A stretch of 64,000 bases of DNA, taken from positions 88,672,411 through 88,736,410 of the forward strand of contig NC_092793.1 in assembly GCF_918797505.1 (NCBI RefSeq). The letters run 5' to 3'. Made by a program: the position numbers and the translations under genes. The notes beneath the pieces are model-generated. The model made no database searches. It saw nothing but the letters and a program-made list of their open reading frames with translations, and was not told where the DNA came from. Origin of the DNA: Bemisia tabaci. Its lineage: Eukaryota > Arthropoda > Insecta > Hemiptera > Aleyrodidae. Below are positions 57,801-60,838 of this stretch, one piece after another (positions within the stretch are counted from its first letter, which is position 1; each line of letters opens with the position of its first letter).

Positions 57801-60575
57801 ACTCTAAATGCCGTAGCAATTTCTATTTTTGACAGAAGGGGCGACATTTTGGGGAAAAAGAATAACAACTGAAAATCTGTGTCTTTCTTAGCCTTGTAGA
57901 CCTATGTACTTTGAAATGTGATGAAAATTGGACTGTAGACAGGGATATTTTGCCAAACTGTGCACAAATAAATGAATTGAAGGGGCAACATGCAGTACTC
58001 CAACTTTCTTTGCACCGTTCGCTGTCCCAGTTTTAAGCGTGCCAGTAGGGCTCACTTTTTGTAATCACTCGGATTTAGCATAGTACAGCACACCGATCAA
58101 CCAATGCTCTTCAACGGGCGGTCCAAATATTCTTTTCCTCGGACCCAGTCTCTTGTCCTTGAACCGTCATACTGTCCAGCCCTAATGGTCATTCATCAAA
58201 AAACCGAATGAACTTGCCAGTGGAAACCCTTGAGAACATTATCCCGTCAAAACCGTATTTTTTGATTTGATAGAAACTTCAAAAAACGTTTTTTACGATC
58301 ATTCCCCCCACAACGGGGGGGGGGGGGGATACTGGGTCCCTAGCACCGGGGCCCATGCCACCCGTGACACACTACTTCGAATTCACATGGGGCCTTTAAT
58401 GGGGCTTAGACCTTAAAACTGGTACCAGAGCCCGAGATGGGATATGACAGGCCTGTTTACGCTAGAACGATTTGAATCTAGAATACTTTTTCCCGCCGCA
58501 ACTTTTTAGCCCATGAGCGTACTGCGCTGCAGCTGTCGAGTCTACTATAGTCCATTCCGCGAAACCTAGGACTTTGTAGTTGGTATTAAAATCCGTAAAT
58601 GGCAGCATCAGTTTCTCGCACGATGACCCGACCTCTCACCCGGCACGCTCTTTTGTTCAGTGACGAGAGGCCCGTAGCCGGTCCATTGCGAGGGTAGAAA
58701 CATTAGGCACTGTTTATCCCTCCTTAATGACACCTAGTACGCGAACCAAAATGTCTTTGCTGTTGAAAAATTCATCTTCTAGCGTAAAAATTTAGATCCG
58801 GCACGAAATTATGATAATATCGCACTAAGATTCCGTTCAATTATCTTGATTTTAAGCTTATGCACGGCAGTTCACCGCAAATGCCGCATATCAGCTTAAA
58901 ATCAAAATTGAACAGAATCTTTAAAATTAATTTATATTCAACATTCACGATTCAATATTTTCTCCCAAATTTAGCAAAAATTTCAAATTGAAACAAATAG
59001 AAGTGACATGAAAATAGCACGTGTCCAACATTATAGTTATTCGGCACGCTTTTCCAACAAATTCATGTGGGATTTGTCTTCTTGTTTTTCCATTCTTCGT
59101 TGGCTTTCTGTGGTGTAGTGATTATGCAGCGCTTGCTGTATGATCGGGAGGTCCTGCAGGTTCGATTCCCGGGCAGATGACCCGAGTTTCATGGCCTCAA
59201 ATAACGGTTATCTGGGTCAACCTTCATTAGGGACTGAGAGGGGATGGGAATTTGGTGACTGTAAGCGTGATCCACTCAGAGATATTTGAAGTGGAAAAAA
59301 AATTACGACACCGCCTCTCCCTTTTTTCATACAATTCATATTTTAAGGTACAATTTTACAACGATGCTTAGCCCACCTATCACAATTTTTATTTTATATT
59401 TTTGTGCACAGTTTGGTAGAATAGCTGTTCTTTAATTTCCGTTTCCATACTACTCACAAATACAAAACCTCTTGATGGCGATGAAGTGTGATGTATTCCA
59501 CTGTAGTCTCAAAGCCATCACTATATACAGGTATACAATATGTCAGGGTTATTTCCACAAAATGATGACTGAGTGGGGAAACATTTGCTGTCTAAGAAAT
59601 GTGTTTTGCATTCCAGTTATGTGATCGGAAATACACGGTCTGGTTGAGGTCCAAAGCGCAAGTCGCTTGGACAGGTGTTATGATTTTGGGATCGTGCATC
59701 AAATTCCAGTAAAAATTGATATTGGCTCTCCTAATAAAGAAATAAATACTCTTCAAAGCACAAAATTTCTCGTAAAAGAGGTATGCTGTTCTGTGCAACA
59801 GTAATTACAACTGTGGCCAGACTTCAGAGAAAATGTTTGTTCTGATGAGCTTTTTCTCTCGATGGTAGGAAAATCTGTTCTGTTCTGAAATAAACGCATG
59901 TTGGCCGAGTCACCAACACTTTGACCGAAAAAGGTTTTTTGCATGTTTGAAAGAGGATTTAGTCTCTCAATAATTTCCCCATCAATACCTACCTAAGTAC
60001 ATCGACTCGAGCACATTGAATCAGGAACAATTTATGGGCTTGGAGGACAAGGCGCATAAGTGCAGTCTTTGACAAAATTGAGTTATTAATGATTTCAAGT
60101 GAAACTAGTGCATATACTATAAAAAAATCGCTCCCAAATTCCAATTTTTAAGCATCAAAAAGTCAGTTTGAACTTTCTTTCCGCCATGAGGATCTATGCC
60201 ATTTTTATACTTTAAACACGTATTTCTTGAAATGACAAAAATTGCACTTATGCGTCTTGTCCTCCAAGCCCCTCAATTTAGTCAGTACCTACATTAACCA
60301 CTCGATCATTTATTTTCCTCACTTTTTTCAACCCATGCCCTCATTCCTATCTTCATAAGTTTCCGAAAGTTCCATTTTATTTCTTTGCTCCTTATGTTTT
60401 AGGGCAGTTTTACATTCCGAATGAAAGAGATATTGACATGATCCTTTCTCGTGTCAACAAATTTCCGCACACACCAAGCTCAGATGTTGTACAAGTAAAT
60501 GACAATGCTATTGTTGAATTAAATTCAGCACTCGCCGACGGATTCCTGTCGAGAGTGGTTCTTTGTCATTGTCAG
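1294..60575 (+). CDS. Axonemal dynein heavy chain, partial gene (11 exons, AAA5 to C-terminal domain)
   Basis: Dynein heavy chains are AAA+ ATPase motors; axonemal ones drive sliding of doublet microtubules in cilia and sperm flagella. Eleven ORF segments with AG acceptors and GT donors join in one frame of 1975 nt (about 658 codons), in the same order as the family: AAA5 end, linker (LEDKILE, GNILEDE), AAA6 (NSLSLGEDQG, VLLQNCHLA), then DFRLWLT, FGLCFYH, and ECNYGGKIMDEWDRR. Full-length proteins are usually above 4000 residues, so the tail, AAA1-4 and stalk must be upstream and the last part of the C-terminal domain downstream. The style of the C-terminal region suggests an inner-arm DNAH1/3/7/12-type chain, but several normally conserved positions differ, so the paralogue is unresolved. 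In an insect the expected site of expression is testis or sensory cilia (inference). Confidence 0.93.
2203..2700. repeat. ~130-bp tandem repeat, four copies
   Basis: CCGCCATCTTGGAT begins copies at 2203, 2335, 2493 and 2623. Each copy carries GAAAATCTGACCAAAAATTC, CTCGTCGAAAAATACC and, in most, the 'TTTAGGCCACGG' join. The third spacing is longer (158 bp) because of an inserted duplication around 2380-2400. Copies are well conserved except the last, whose right part is diverged. It is a minisatellite and has no coding potential. Confidence 0.88.
3052..3741. mobile_element. 0.69-kb foldback element with poly-T centre
   Basis: The ends AGGGTGTACCAA and TTGGTACACCCT are inverted copies. Homology continues along both arms (for example CTCAAAACAAACAGA versus TCTGTTTGTTTTGAG, and CGAGTTACGGGGAGTT versus AACTCCCCGTAACTCG) to a centre with a run of about 50 T. 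Nearly the whole element is an imperfect palindrome with arms of about 320 bp. It encodes no transposase. Confidence 0.9.
3973..4199 (+). CDS. Dynein heavy chain exon B (AAA5-AAA6 linker)
   Basis: After acceptor TTTAATTTAAG one base completes the lysine codon begun in exon A. The exon then reads LLRLLEDKILETLS, followed by GNILEDEASVNILNSSK and a helix-rich EKQKIIEITLKS stretch. These match the 'LEDKILEVLS..EGNILEDE' signature found after AAA5 in dynein heavy chains. It ends within ILFLCS, one base into the next codon, at a consensus donor GTAAGT. The family usually has 'SSILFFCIADL' here; the continuation in exon C keeps the frame but not the ADL residues. A long overlapping reading frame on the minus strand is only a shadow. 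Confidence 0.93.
4282..4405. repeat. GC-rich hairpin repeat (copy 1)
   Basis: From CTAGCCGCTGTGGCTCGC the segment contains several consecutive stem-loops: GGGGCTCCGCCCC, GTCACTCGCTTCGCGAGTGAC-type stem, and CGGCTCGCAAGCGAGCCG. It is strongly GC-rich in an AT-rich intron. It aligns block for block with 19715-19826, so it is a dispersed repeat. Confidence 0.8.
4985..5500. repeat. Degenerate ~145-bp tandem repeat
   Basis: The motif AGAACGTwTCxxxCGAAxAC recurs near 5143, 5297 and 5440. Around two of the copies lies CCATTxATCxACT. The copies are old and diverged. Short overlapping open frames here are not credible genes. Confidence 0.55.
5714..5973. mobile_element. MITE family M1, copy 1 (260 bp)
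   Basis: The left end ATTCTGCAGTGGTAAGGAAG is inverted at the right end as CTTCCGTAGCAGGGCAGAAT. Inside are GTTGCCAAATTTCCC and, inverted, GAAAATTTGGCAACT. A second copy of the family lies at 16791-17047 inside another transposon. There is no ORF; it is a non-autonomous DNA transposon. Confidence 0.88.
8210..8740. repeat. ~190-bp tandem repeat, about 2.7 copies
   Basis: GGCTGAAAAATTGG (8215), TCTGAAAAATTTGG (about 8409) and GGCTGAACAATTTGG (about 8601) start successive units. Each unit also holds TCGACCCAAAAATCGTAAAA and GGCGTTACAAC, and the first two hold CTTAAGGCCGGAGGGGGG. It ends in ATTTTATTTATATAGAT, resembling the simple-repeat end of some LINEs, so it may be a LINE 3' end with duplicated subunits. 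Confidence 0.85.
9470..9515. repeat. GC-rich hairpin repeat fragment (inverted)
   Basis: GGATCCAGGGGGCAAAGCCC followed by CCTGGCTAG is the inverse of the GGGGGCTxxGCCCCC core in copies at 4282 and 19715. Only the core of the repeat is present. Confidence 0.65.
10802..11269. mobile_element. MITE family M2, copy 1 (palindromic, 0.47 kb)
   Basis: The ends CCTTAGTAGTAGAAC and GTTCTGCTACTAGGG are inverted copies. The arms continue as AAGTGTTAAAAGTGAACATT versus AATGTTCACTTTTAACACTT up to a central hairpin GTGAGCTTTTCG / CGAAAAGCTCAC around 11080-11140. A larger relative with the same CCCTAGTAGCA end is at 35853-37430. Confidence 0.88.
13438..13471. repeat. Poly-T tract
   Basis: A run of more than 30 T is preceded by AACCTCA and followed by ATTGG. 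It could be the inverse poly(A) tail of a retroelement on the minus strand, but no retroelement body is recognisable beside it. Confidence 0.7.
14577..15078. repeat. 33-bp tandem array, about 15 copies
   Basis: The unit reads GAGCTTGAATGATCCGGATC followed by ATTGGATTTCAAC. GATCCGGATC (GATCCTGATC in later copies) is a palindrome within each unit. Because 33 is divisible by 3, both strands are open (118 codons on +, 172 on -), but the resulting proteins are pure 11-residue repeats and I do not call a gene. Copies are most alike on the left and drift towards the right. The array belongs to the left arm of the Foldback-like element. Confidence 0.95.
16791..17047. mobile_element. MITE family M1, copy 2, nested in the foldback right arm
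   Basis: GCACTGCCGTGCTAAGGAAG is inverted at the right end as CTTCCTTGGCACGGCAGAGC. GAGTTGCCAAATTTCCC and AAATTTGGCAACGTC mirror each other inside. It interrupts the pairing of the foldback arms exactly between GTATCCCCGC and AGCAGCTTT, showing that it inserted later than the host element. Confidence 0.88.
19715..19826. repeat. GC-rich hairpin repeat (copy 2)
   Basis: Four adjacent stem-loops are visible: GGCGCGCTTCGCGCGCC, GGGGGCTACGCCCCC, GTCACTCGCTGCGCGAGTGA and CGGCTCGCTTCGCGAGCCG. Order and spacing match the copy at 4282-4405. The regular hairpins suggest a structured RNA or the 3' end of a retroelement. Confidence 0.82.
20066..20367. mobile_element. MITE family M3 (CACGGAGAAAAAA), 0.3-kb palindrome
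   Basis: ACACGGAGAAAAAAATTTTG at the left is mirrored by ...AGTTTTTTCTCCGTGTG at the right. GTGCATGGAACCCGA mirrors TCGGGTCCCATGCAC. Internal ATCATATGGATCTC and GAGATTCATATGAT also pair. The whole element can fold into one hairpin. A 2.1-kb element with the related end CACGGAAAAAAA is at 45820-47937. Confidence 0.88.
21790..21966. repeat. (TATG)n microsatellite
   Basis: About 40 copies of TATG/GTAT run with few interruptions (TGTG near 21896, TGCATG near 21941), preceded by a short (TA)n. It keeps several frames open, which explains the repetitive reading frames around it; these are not genes. Confidence 0.97.
22339..22660. repeat. 44-bp tandem array, about 7 copies
   Basis: Units start CGCACAGTGGGTCAGGGG and continue AGGAAGTTTTTGGACAAAAT then TTTCGT. 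Copies begin near 22340, 22386, 22430, 22474, 22518, 22562 and 22606, with spacing 44-46 bp. The right copies are more diverged. Open frames on both strands are by-products. Confidence 0.93.
23020..23092. repeat. 8-bp microsatellite (TATAGCAA)n
   Basis: TATAGCAA is repeated about 8-9 times with single-base variants (TATGGTAA, TATAGTAG). Confidence 0.92.
25123..26323. mobile_element. Foldback element with central hairpin, interrupted by a nested element
   Basis: The ends ACATAGGGTGTTCCAAAA and TTTTGGGACACCGTATGT are inverted copies. Arms pair through CTCAAAATTTGAGCTTATT / AATAAGCTCAAATTTTGAG to a centre near 26090 (ACCCTACAGGATTTTCGAG on both sides). The left arm is split by a 725-bp insertion (25211-25935). 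No coding capacity is seen. Confidence 0.9.
25211..25935. mobile_element. Nested DNA transposon family H1, 725 bp, 8-bp TSD
   Basis: The left end CAGGCCCGCCACAAGGGG and right end ...GATGTGGCGGGCCTG are inverted. Flanks GTTGTAGT (25203-25210) and GTTGTAGT (25936-25943) are a perfect 8-bp target duplication, and removing the element restores the foldback arm. An 8-bp duplication with CAG-type ends fits a non-autonomous hAT element (inference). TGGTACCGGGGCCC and GGTACCAGGGCCC form a second inverted block. A shorter relative is at 58302-58455. Confidence 0.9.
26583..28076. mobile_element. 1.5-kb TIR element
   Basis: CACTATGGTCCGAATAGCCG and GTTTAAGCGGCA at the left are mirrored exactly at the right (TGCCGCTTAAAC, CGGCTATTCGGACCATAGTG). 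The inverted repeat is about 32 bp. Inside are two direct copies of a ~180-bp unit (27300-27480 and 27480-27660, sharing GTTTAGCTTGGCAGACGAAA) and a tRNA-derived SINE on the minus strand. No transposase is recognisable. Confidence 0.87.
27780..27872 (-). mobile_element. tRNA-derived SINE (minus strand)
   Basis: On the minus strand the sequence reads TGACGCGGTGGAGCAGTTGA (A-box-like) and, about 30 bases later, GGGTTCGATTC (B box), as in a pol III tRNA promoter. A run of T follows on that strand. It cannot fold as an intact tRNA with a paired acceptor stem, so it is a SINE or tRNA pseudogene. Confidence 0.7.
29104..29368. mobile_element. MITE family M4, copy 1
   Basis: TCGACGGTGAAAGTCGGCAA followed by TCACATAACTCG is mirrored at 29323-29366 (CGAGTTATGTGATTGCCGAC then TTTCACCGTCGA). 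Related single ends occur at 54917-54990 and, more diverged, at 60945-61005, all with GACTTCCTGTCATAC-like inner sequence. Confidence 0.87.
29880..30010. repeat. GTGGATCC-rich short repeat patch
   Basis: CACTGTGGATCCAATGCACA, CGTGGATCCGATGCATC and CGTGGATCCCATGCACTGTG recur within 140 bp, with GGGCTCCAC between them. It is a degenerate cluster of about 40-bp units. Overlapping minus-strand frames look repetitive and non-coding. Confidence 0.65.
30184..30362 (+). CDS. Dynein heavy chain exon C (N-terminal part of AAA6 region)
   Basis: Acceptor CTGTTTTAG is followed by two bases that complete the split codon of exon B, 26 kb upstream. The exon reads MYIFSLQWFVDLL, matching the dynein 'MYQYSLxWFINLY' motif, then DSTEKSDSIEIRIKDL and SFYSSVSRSLFQQ, matching '...YxxVCRSLFEKDKLLF'. 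It ends in phase 0 with donor CAG|GTTGGT. The residues just before MYIFSL (NLLIKIN) replace the usual 'ADLANIDP', a local divergence that might mark a diverged paralogue. Frame and order are fully consistent with exons B and D. Confidence 0.9.
30527..32367. mobile_element. 1.84-kb TIR element, CCCTGCTAAAAATTTC ends
   Basis: TACCCTGCTAAAAATTTC at the left pairs with GAAATTTTTAGCAGGGTA at the right. Just inside each end are short direct repeats: GAAGTGGCTCxCATGxGA (30600-30710) and a ~31-bp unit CATTCCCGTGAGAGCGCATG (32275-32340). The middle (31050-31680) is an AAATAAAT-rich tract. There is no transposase ORF. Flanking TA may be the target duplication. Confidence 0.85.
30845..30960 (-). mobile_element. 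5S-rRNA-derived SINE, copy 1 (minus strand)
   Basis: On the minus strand it reads GTCGGGCGTAGTTAGTGCTT then AGATGGGAGACCGCTTGGGA, which matches the internal promoter half of eukaryotic 5S rRNA. The 5' half of 5S is missing and replaced by another sequence (CGGCAGCGGCACTCGGGTGA). It is therefore not a functional 5S gene. A second copy with the same junction is at 63370-63475. Confidence 0.78.
32458..33290 (+). mobile_element. Degenerate non-LTR retrotransposon (LINE) 3' end
   Basis: Reading through several stops and frameshifts gives KLVEECRKWGLKVSTSKSEK, then YEHLGVRLTHDERTD, then LWDPRISENNRRRIYNVVVK and SILTYGCEVWQLKE. Later come DRVRNE and PPGRRRRGRPVKGW. This is the typical thumb-to-C-terminal order of LINE reverse transcriptases. 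The part that should hold the catalytic YADD box is deleted. It ends in a CATATGTATATATGTACATA tail. It is a dead fragment on the gene's sense strand. Confidence 0.88.
33437..33628 (+). CDS. Dynein heavy chain exon D
   Basis: Acceptor TTTATTTATAG is followed by DRLLFSLLLVINFK, which continues the 'SLFEKDKLLFSFLLC' motif from exon C. Later residues are WSFLMMKEE and HWLPNHLWNTVCQLSKL, equivalent to the conserved 'W..FLLTG' and 'PDWL....W' region before AAA6. The exon is exactly 64 codons, starts and ends in phase 0, and ends FK at a weak donor GTATTC. It lies just 3' of a degenerate LINE copy in the preceding intron. No frame break is visible. Confidence 0.92.
33690..33895. repeat. (GTAGTGGTA)-rich imperfect trinucleotide repeat
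   Basis: The segment is built of GTA, GTG and GAA triplets (for example GTAGTGGTAGAAGTGGTA). It is a degenerate microsatellite. Confidence 0.85.
35230..35292. repeat. Perfect A/T-rich inverted repeat
   Basis: TCTAAATTTTACTTTGTTTT is followed by TTTTAAAAAAAA and then AACAAAGTAAAATTTAGA. The stem exceeds 25 bp with almost no loop. Confidence 0.85.
36274..36330 (+). mobile_element. tRNA-like SINE fragment (A-box half)
   Basis: GTTACCTCAGTTGGTAGCGT and GTCTGGCTCATAACC resemble the D-arm and anticodon arm of a methionine-type tRNA. The T arm is missing, replaced by TTTTAAAAAT repeats. It is a truncated SINE or tRNA pseudogene. Confidence 0.55.
36330..36700. repeat. AT-rich degenerate repeat (ATATTTTTAAAA)
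   Basis: ATTTTAAAAATATTTTAAAA and variants cover about 370 bp. It is low complexity and self-complementary. Confidence 0.85.
37045..37145 (+). mobile_element. tRNA-derived SINE
   Basis: TGGCTGGTCTGGTGGTAAAG (A-box region) is followed 45 bases later by GGGTTCTAATCCCGAC (B box with one mismatch to GGTTCGANTCC). The downstream tail has no poly(A). It lies inside the M2 element. The acceptor stem is unpaired, so it is a SINE rather than a tRNA. Confidence 0.7.
37632..37815 (+). CDS. Dynein heavy chain exon E
   Basis: After acceptor CTCATTAG the exon reads GLQEDFNNNEQAWKN, then VPFPKPWCSQLTCFQQILVL, then SIRPDRLLPAVQDFV. This is the family's 'LP..W...L..FQKLLVLRCLRPDK..PAVQ.F' block leading into AAA6. 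It ends one base into a codon at donor GTTGGT. The next donor-like GT four bases downstream would put the exon out of frame with exon F, which favours 37815 as the end. The 3' neighbour is only 985 bp away. Confidence 0.93.
37816..38800 (+). other. Intron between exons E and F
   Basis: The 985-bp intron shows no identifiable repeat apart from a short GC hairpin-like CCCGCTACGCGCGTAG at about 38653. No extra exon is needed. Confidence 0.8.
38801..38946 (+). CDS. Dynein heavy chain exon F (AAA6, degenerate P-loop position)
   Basis: Acceptor CATCTTTACAG is followed by two bases completing an aspartate codon, then ELRKEHMENLDLDLASAY. The exon continues CSVPLVCLQSPNVDPVSSLM, matching 'PLIFVLSPGADPM..L' of AAA6. 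AAA6 of dyneins does not bind nucleotide, and the SPNVDP segment likewise has no GxxGxGKT. It ends FASSM in phase 0 with donor GTAATG. The next coding exon is about 6 kb downstream. Confidence 0.93.
39470..41470. repeat. 115-135-bp minisatellite, six units, split by an insertion
   Basis: TTAGTAAACGGGG-type cores lie at about 39488, 39602, 41071, 41204, 41336 and 41451. Units also share AGAAGAAACCGGTTTCC and CAACAGCTTGCTTGGTAGAA. Subtracting the 1.33-kb element at 39689-41019 leaves a gap of about 137 bp, one normal unit, so the insertion happened inside an existing array. Confidence 0.88.
39689..41019. mobile_element. 1.33-kb foldback element inside the minisatellite
   Basis: TAGTCCAGGCAAA and TTTGCCTGGACTA are the inverted ends. 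Arms pair through GCCTGCAAAAATCCCGGGTA and about 180 further bases. The left side contains this block twice in direct orientation (39711 and 40216) and the right side once inverted (40830-40985). TTG appears on both sides, and the minisatellite unit is restored by removing the element plus one TTG, suggesting a 3-bp duplication. Confidence 0.87.
43209..43292 (+). mobile_element. tRNA-derived SINE
   Basis: GCCCCGATGGCTAAGTAGGT and AGGGTGTTAGGTTCGTAAAC resemble the 5' half of a tRNA with a D-arm A box. CCCAGGTTCAAATCCCG is a B box. The end AGGTAGGCC pairs only partly with the start. A related sequence is at 46244-46302 on the minus strand. Confidence 0.72.
43412..43570. repeat. 150-bp hairpin
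   Basis: CCCTCCGGTTAAATTCGATG is mirrored by CATCAGATTTGACCGGGAGG. GTTGCTCAGCTAG and CTAGCCGAGCAAC, and ATTCTGATCAAAA and TTTTGATCAGCAT, also pair. It leaves a loop of about 25 bases. It may be a small MITE. Confidence 0.85.
43656..44578. mobile_element. 0.92-kb TIR element, CCGTCAATCGGGGCTATTTG ends
   Basis: CGTCAATCGGGGCTATTTGG at the left is mirrored exactly by CAAATAGCCCCGATTGACG at the right, with TA outside each end. CAATTTGGGAAG, CCCAAATAGCCC and CCCAAATTACCCCC show further internal copies of the end motif. No ORF is credible. Confidence 0.85.
44901..45053 (+). CDS. Dynein heavy chain exon G (AAA6 core)
   Basis: This is the most conserved exon in the window. After acceptor AAATTTCCAG it reads DFTGSRFNSLSLGEDQG, then IIEEAMKNGTWVLLQNCHLA and GEWMSSLDK. 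These match the AAA6 signatures 'L..LSLGQGQG', 'GTWVVLQNCHLA.SWM..LE' almost residue for residue. It has 51 codons, is phase 0 at both ends, and has a good donor GTAAGA. Its strong conservation argues that the gene is functional rather than a pseudogene. Confidence 0.96.
45820..47937. mobile_element. MITE family M3-like, 2.1-kb member nested in the foldback
   Basis: CACGGAAAAAAAAGGTTGTC is the left end and ...GACAATCTATTTTTTTCCGTG the inverted right end (quoted here in part: TCTATTTTTTTCCGTG). The end resembles that of the 0.3-kb element at 20066. GAAGATGGTCGAATCGACCATC near 45851 is itself a hairpin. No transposase is recognisable. Position within the other element's centre suggests a later insertion. 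Confidence 0.78.
46244..46302 (-). mobile_element. tRNA-derived SINE fragment (minus strand)
   Basis: On the minus strand CATAGCTCAATCGTTAGGGT is an A-box region and GTCCAGGTTCAATCCC a B box. TTAGGTTAGGATTAGG lies between them and mimics insect telomere repeats. It resembles the SINE at 43209 (GGGTGTTAGG). Confidence 0.65.
49198..49416 (+). other. Unassigned exon-like open frame
   Basis: An open frame (from 49150, 89 codons) reads HAESAAIEFQCVEYQGKTE, then SRFTFEDGKNSRFSV and MIPLYCSVPF. It has balanced composition rather than repeat-derived bias. CATGCAG at about 49192-49198 is a possible acceptor and ACG|GTAGGT a good donor. It is not needed by the dynein frame, which is continuous between exons G and H, and I recognise no family. 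It may be a cryptic exon, an exon fragment from elsewhere, or chance. Confidence 0.25.
49570..50773. mobile_element. 1.2-kb near-complete palindrome with TA flanks
   Basis: CAGGGTGTCCCAAAAGTCCG is mirrored by CGGACTTTTGAGACACCCTG. The arms pair almost base for base (for example TTTTGAACGGTTAGAGATAG and its inverse; AATTTGACATATTTT and its inverse) to a centre near 50170, with ATTTCGGGAAAAGTTC / GAACTTTGCCCGAAAT close to the axis. TA lies at 49568-49569 and 50774-50775, the likely target duplication. There is no transposase. Confidence 0.95.
52305..52456 (+). CDS. Dynein heavy chain exon H (AAA6 end); weak donor
   Basis: After acceptor TGCTGTCTCCAG the exon reads ICESLNSDNTHIDFRLWLTT, then FPINILQHSVKLAFGG and FRKNIS. 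This matches 'THPDFRLWLTS...FPV.VLQNGVK...P.G...N' at the end of AAA6. The end is uncertain. Splicing at the more exon-like position 52460 (TCT|GTATGA) would put the next exon out of frame, with an early stop. Splicing at 52456 (TCTCG|GTCTGT) joins cleanly to exon I as ...ISRCLTN, so I chose it despite the weak donor. Confidence 0.87.
54905..54992. mobile_element. MITE family M4, partial copy
   Basis: AAGTATGACAGGAAGTCTGC, GACGTCGCAACGAAGATACG and TGGTTGCGGACTTACACCGT match the inverse of 29104-29175. Only one end is present; no second inverted end is visible nearby. Confidence 0.75.
55199..55504. mobile_element. MITE family M5, copy 1 (0.3 kb)
   Basis: TCCCTGGTAAAAATTGGCAG is mirrored by TTGCCAATTTTTGCCAGGGA. 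The arms continue TAGGATCTGTGTTCCAAAAC / GTATTTTGAAACGCAGCTCC. Internal TATAGCCGGCTAT-type repeats occur several times. A related end is at 63060. Confidence 0.87.
56069..56288 (+). CDS. Dynein heavy chain exon I (start of C-terminal region)
   Basis: Acceptor CATTTCAG is followed by one base completing an arginine codon, then CLTNSLVGDVELFDNS. It continues FKKIVFGLCFYHSVILERKQ, FGSICWNYNYNFDDLDLRCS and VQELLKHSD. These match 'FGLCFFHA.VQERRKFGPLGWN..YEFN..DLRISV..L..FL' found after AAA6 in dynein heavy chains. The exon ends in phase 0 at consensus donor GTGAGT. Reading in the alternative frame gives an early stop, which fixes the phase of the incoming junction. Confidence 0.94.
56289..56883 (+). 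other. Intron between exons I and J
   Basis: A 595-bp intron. It contains the short hairpin ACGTGCGAAGCACGT at about 56541, similar in style to the one near 50909, and nothing else I recognise. Confidence 0.85.
56884..57040 (+). CDS. Dynein heavy chain exon J (NYGG/WDRR motif)
   Basis: After acceptor TTCTGTTCCAG the exon reads FGLLQYLIPECNYGG, KIMDEWDRRSLKVLFDT and FDVEHFTYDRK. The motif 'GECNYGGRVTDDWDRR' is diagnostic for dynein heavy chain C-terminal regions; here GE is replaced by PE and RVTDD by KIMDE. It ends one base into a codon at donor GTACAT and starts in phase 0. The short 595-bp intron before it contains nothing notable. Confidence 0.95.
58302..58455. mobile_element. Transposon family H1, short copy (about 150 bp)
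   Basis: GGATACTGGGTCCCTxGxAC and CGGGGCCC at the left and ACCTTAAAACTGGTACCAGA ... GGCCTG at the right match the two ends of the 725-bp element at 25211. The middle is deleted and the extreme left end is degraded, so no target duplication is seen. Confidence 0.87.
58826..58923. repeat. 98-bp hairpin
   Basis: AAGATTCCGTTCAATTATCT and TGATTTTAAGCT are mirrored by AGCTTAAAATCA and AAATTGAACAGAATCTT. The loop carries CACGGCAGTTCACCGCAAATG. Stem about 32 bp with few mismatches. Confidence 0.85.
59102..59290 (+). mobile_element. tRNA-derived SINE
   Basis: TGTGGTGTAGTGATTATGCA is an A box and GCAGGTTCGATTCCCGGGC a perfect B box about 40 bases later. An unrelated tail (AACCTTCATTAGGGACTGAG ...) follows. 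The A-box end also resembles the tRNA part of the 5S/tRNA SINE at 63370. Confidence 0.8.
60036..60272. mobile_element. MITE, 237 bp, TIR GGGCTTGGAGGACAAG
   Basis: GGGCTTGGAGGACAAGGCGC followed by ATAAGTGCA is mirrored by TGCACTTATGCGTCTTGTCC and TCCAAGCCCC. CAATTTA occurs just outside each end and may be part of the target duplication. There is no ORF. Confidence 0.88.
60403..60575 (+). CDS. Dynein heavy chain exon K (last exon in window)
   Basis: After acceptor CTTATGTTTTAG two bases complete a glycine codon, then the exon reads QFYIPNERDIDMILSRVNKF, PHTPSSDVVQVNDNAIVELN and LADGFLSRVVLCHCQ. Its position corresponds to 'G.Y..P.......YI..LP....PE.FG.H.NADI......ET..LL..IL..Q'. The PHTPSSDVV..NDNA part fits, but the 'E/ADI' positions are diverged. 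It ends CQ in phase 0 at donor GTTGGT. Further exons must lie beyond the window, since the C-terminal domain is incomplete and no stop codon is reached. Confidence 0.88.
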
Positions 60576-60798
60576 GTTGGTTTATTGATTTTGTTCTTAT
60601 CCTGGTGGCAGTGCCTATGATGGTTCTCTGTAGGTAATTTTTATTTCTTTGAGTTCGCTATTGGTTTTTACTTTTTGCTGGAAGTTTACGTAAAATAGCA
60701 GTTGATCCGCATTTAAATAATTTCTCCTTGACCTCTTTTTTTCAATTTAACTTATGTATTTCACTATCTTACAATTCTTACATCCAAGCGAGGTCTTT

Positions 60799-60838
60799 AA
60801 TAATAATAATAATAATAATAATAATCATAATAATTTAT
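60799..60838. repeat. (TAA)n microsatellite
   Basis: About ten TAA/AAT triplets with a single CAT interruption. Confidence 0.95.

Larger units (their letters stand above)
57041..60402 (+). other. Intron between exons J and K
   Basis: This 3.4-kb intron holds a cluster of TTTCTAGA/AGAAAAT repeats (57390-57720), an H1 copy, a hairpin, a tRNA-derived SINE and a 237-bp MITE. TTTTGCCAAACTGTGCACAA (57952) and its inverse near 59395 might be the ends of an older element enclosing the H1 copy and SINE. Confidence 0.82.
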
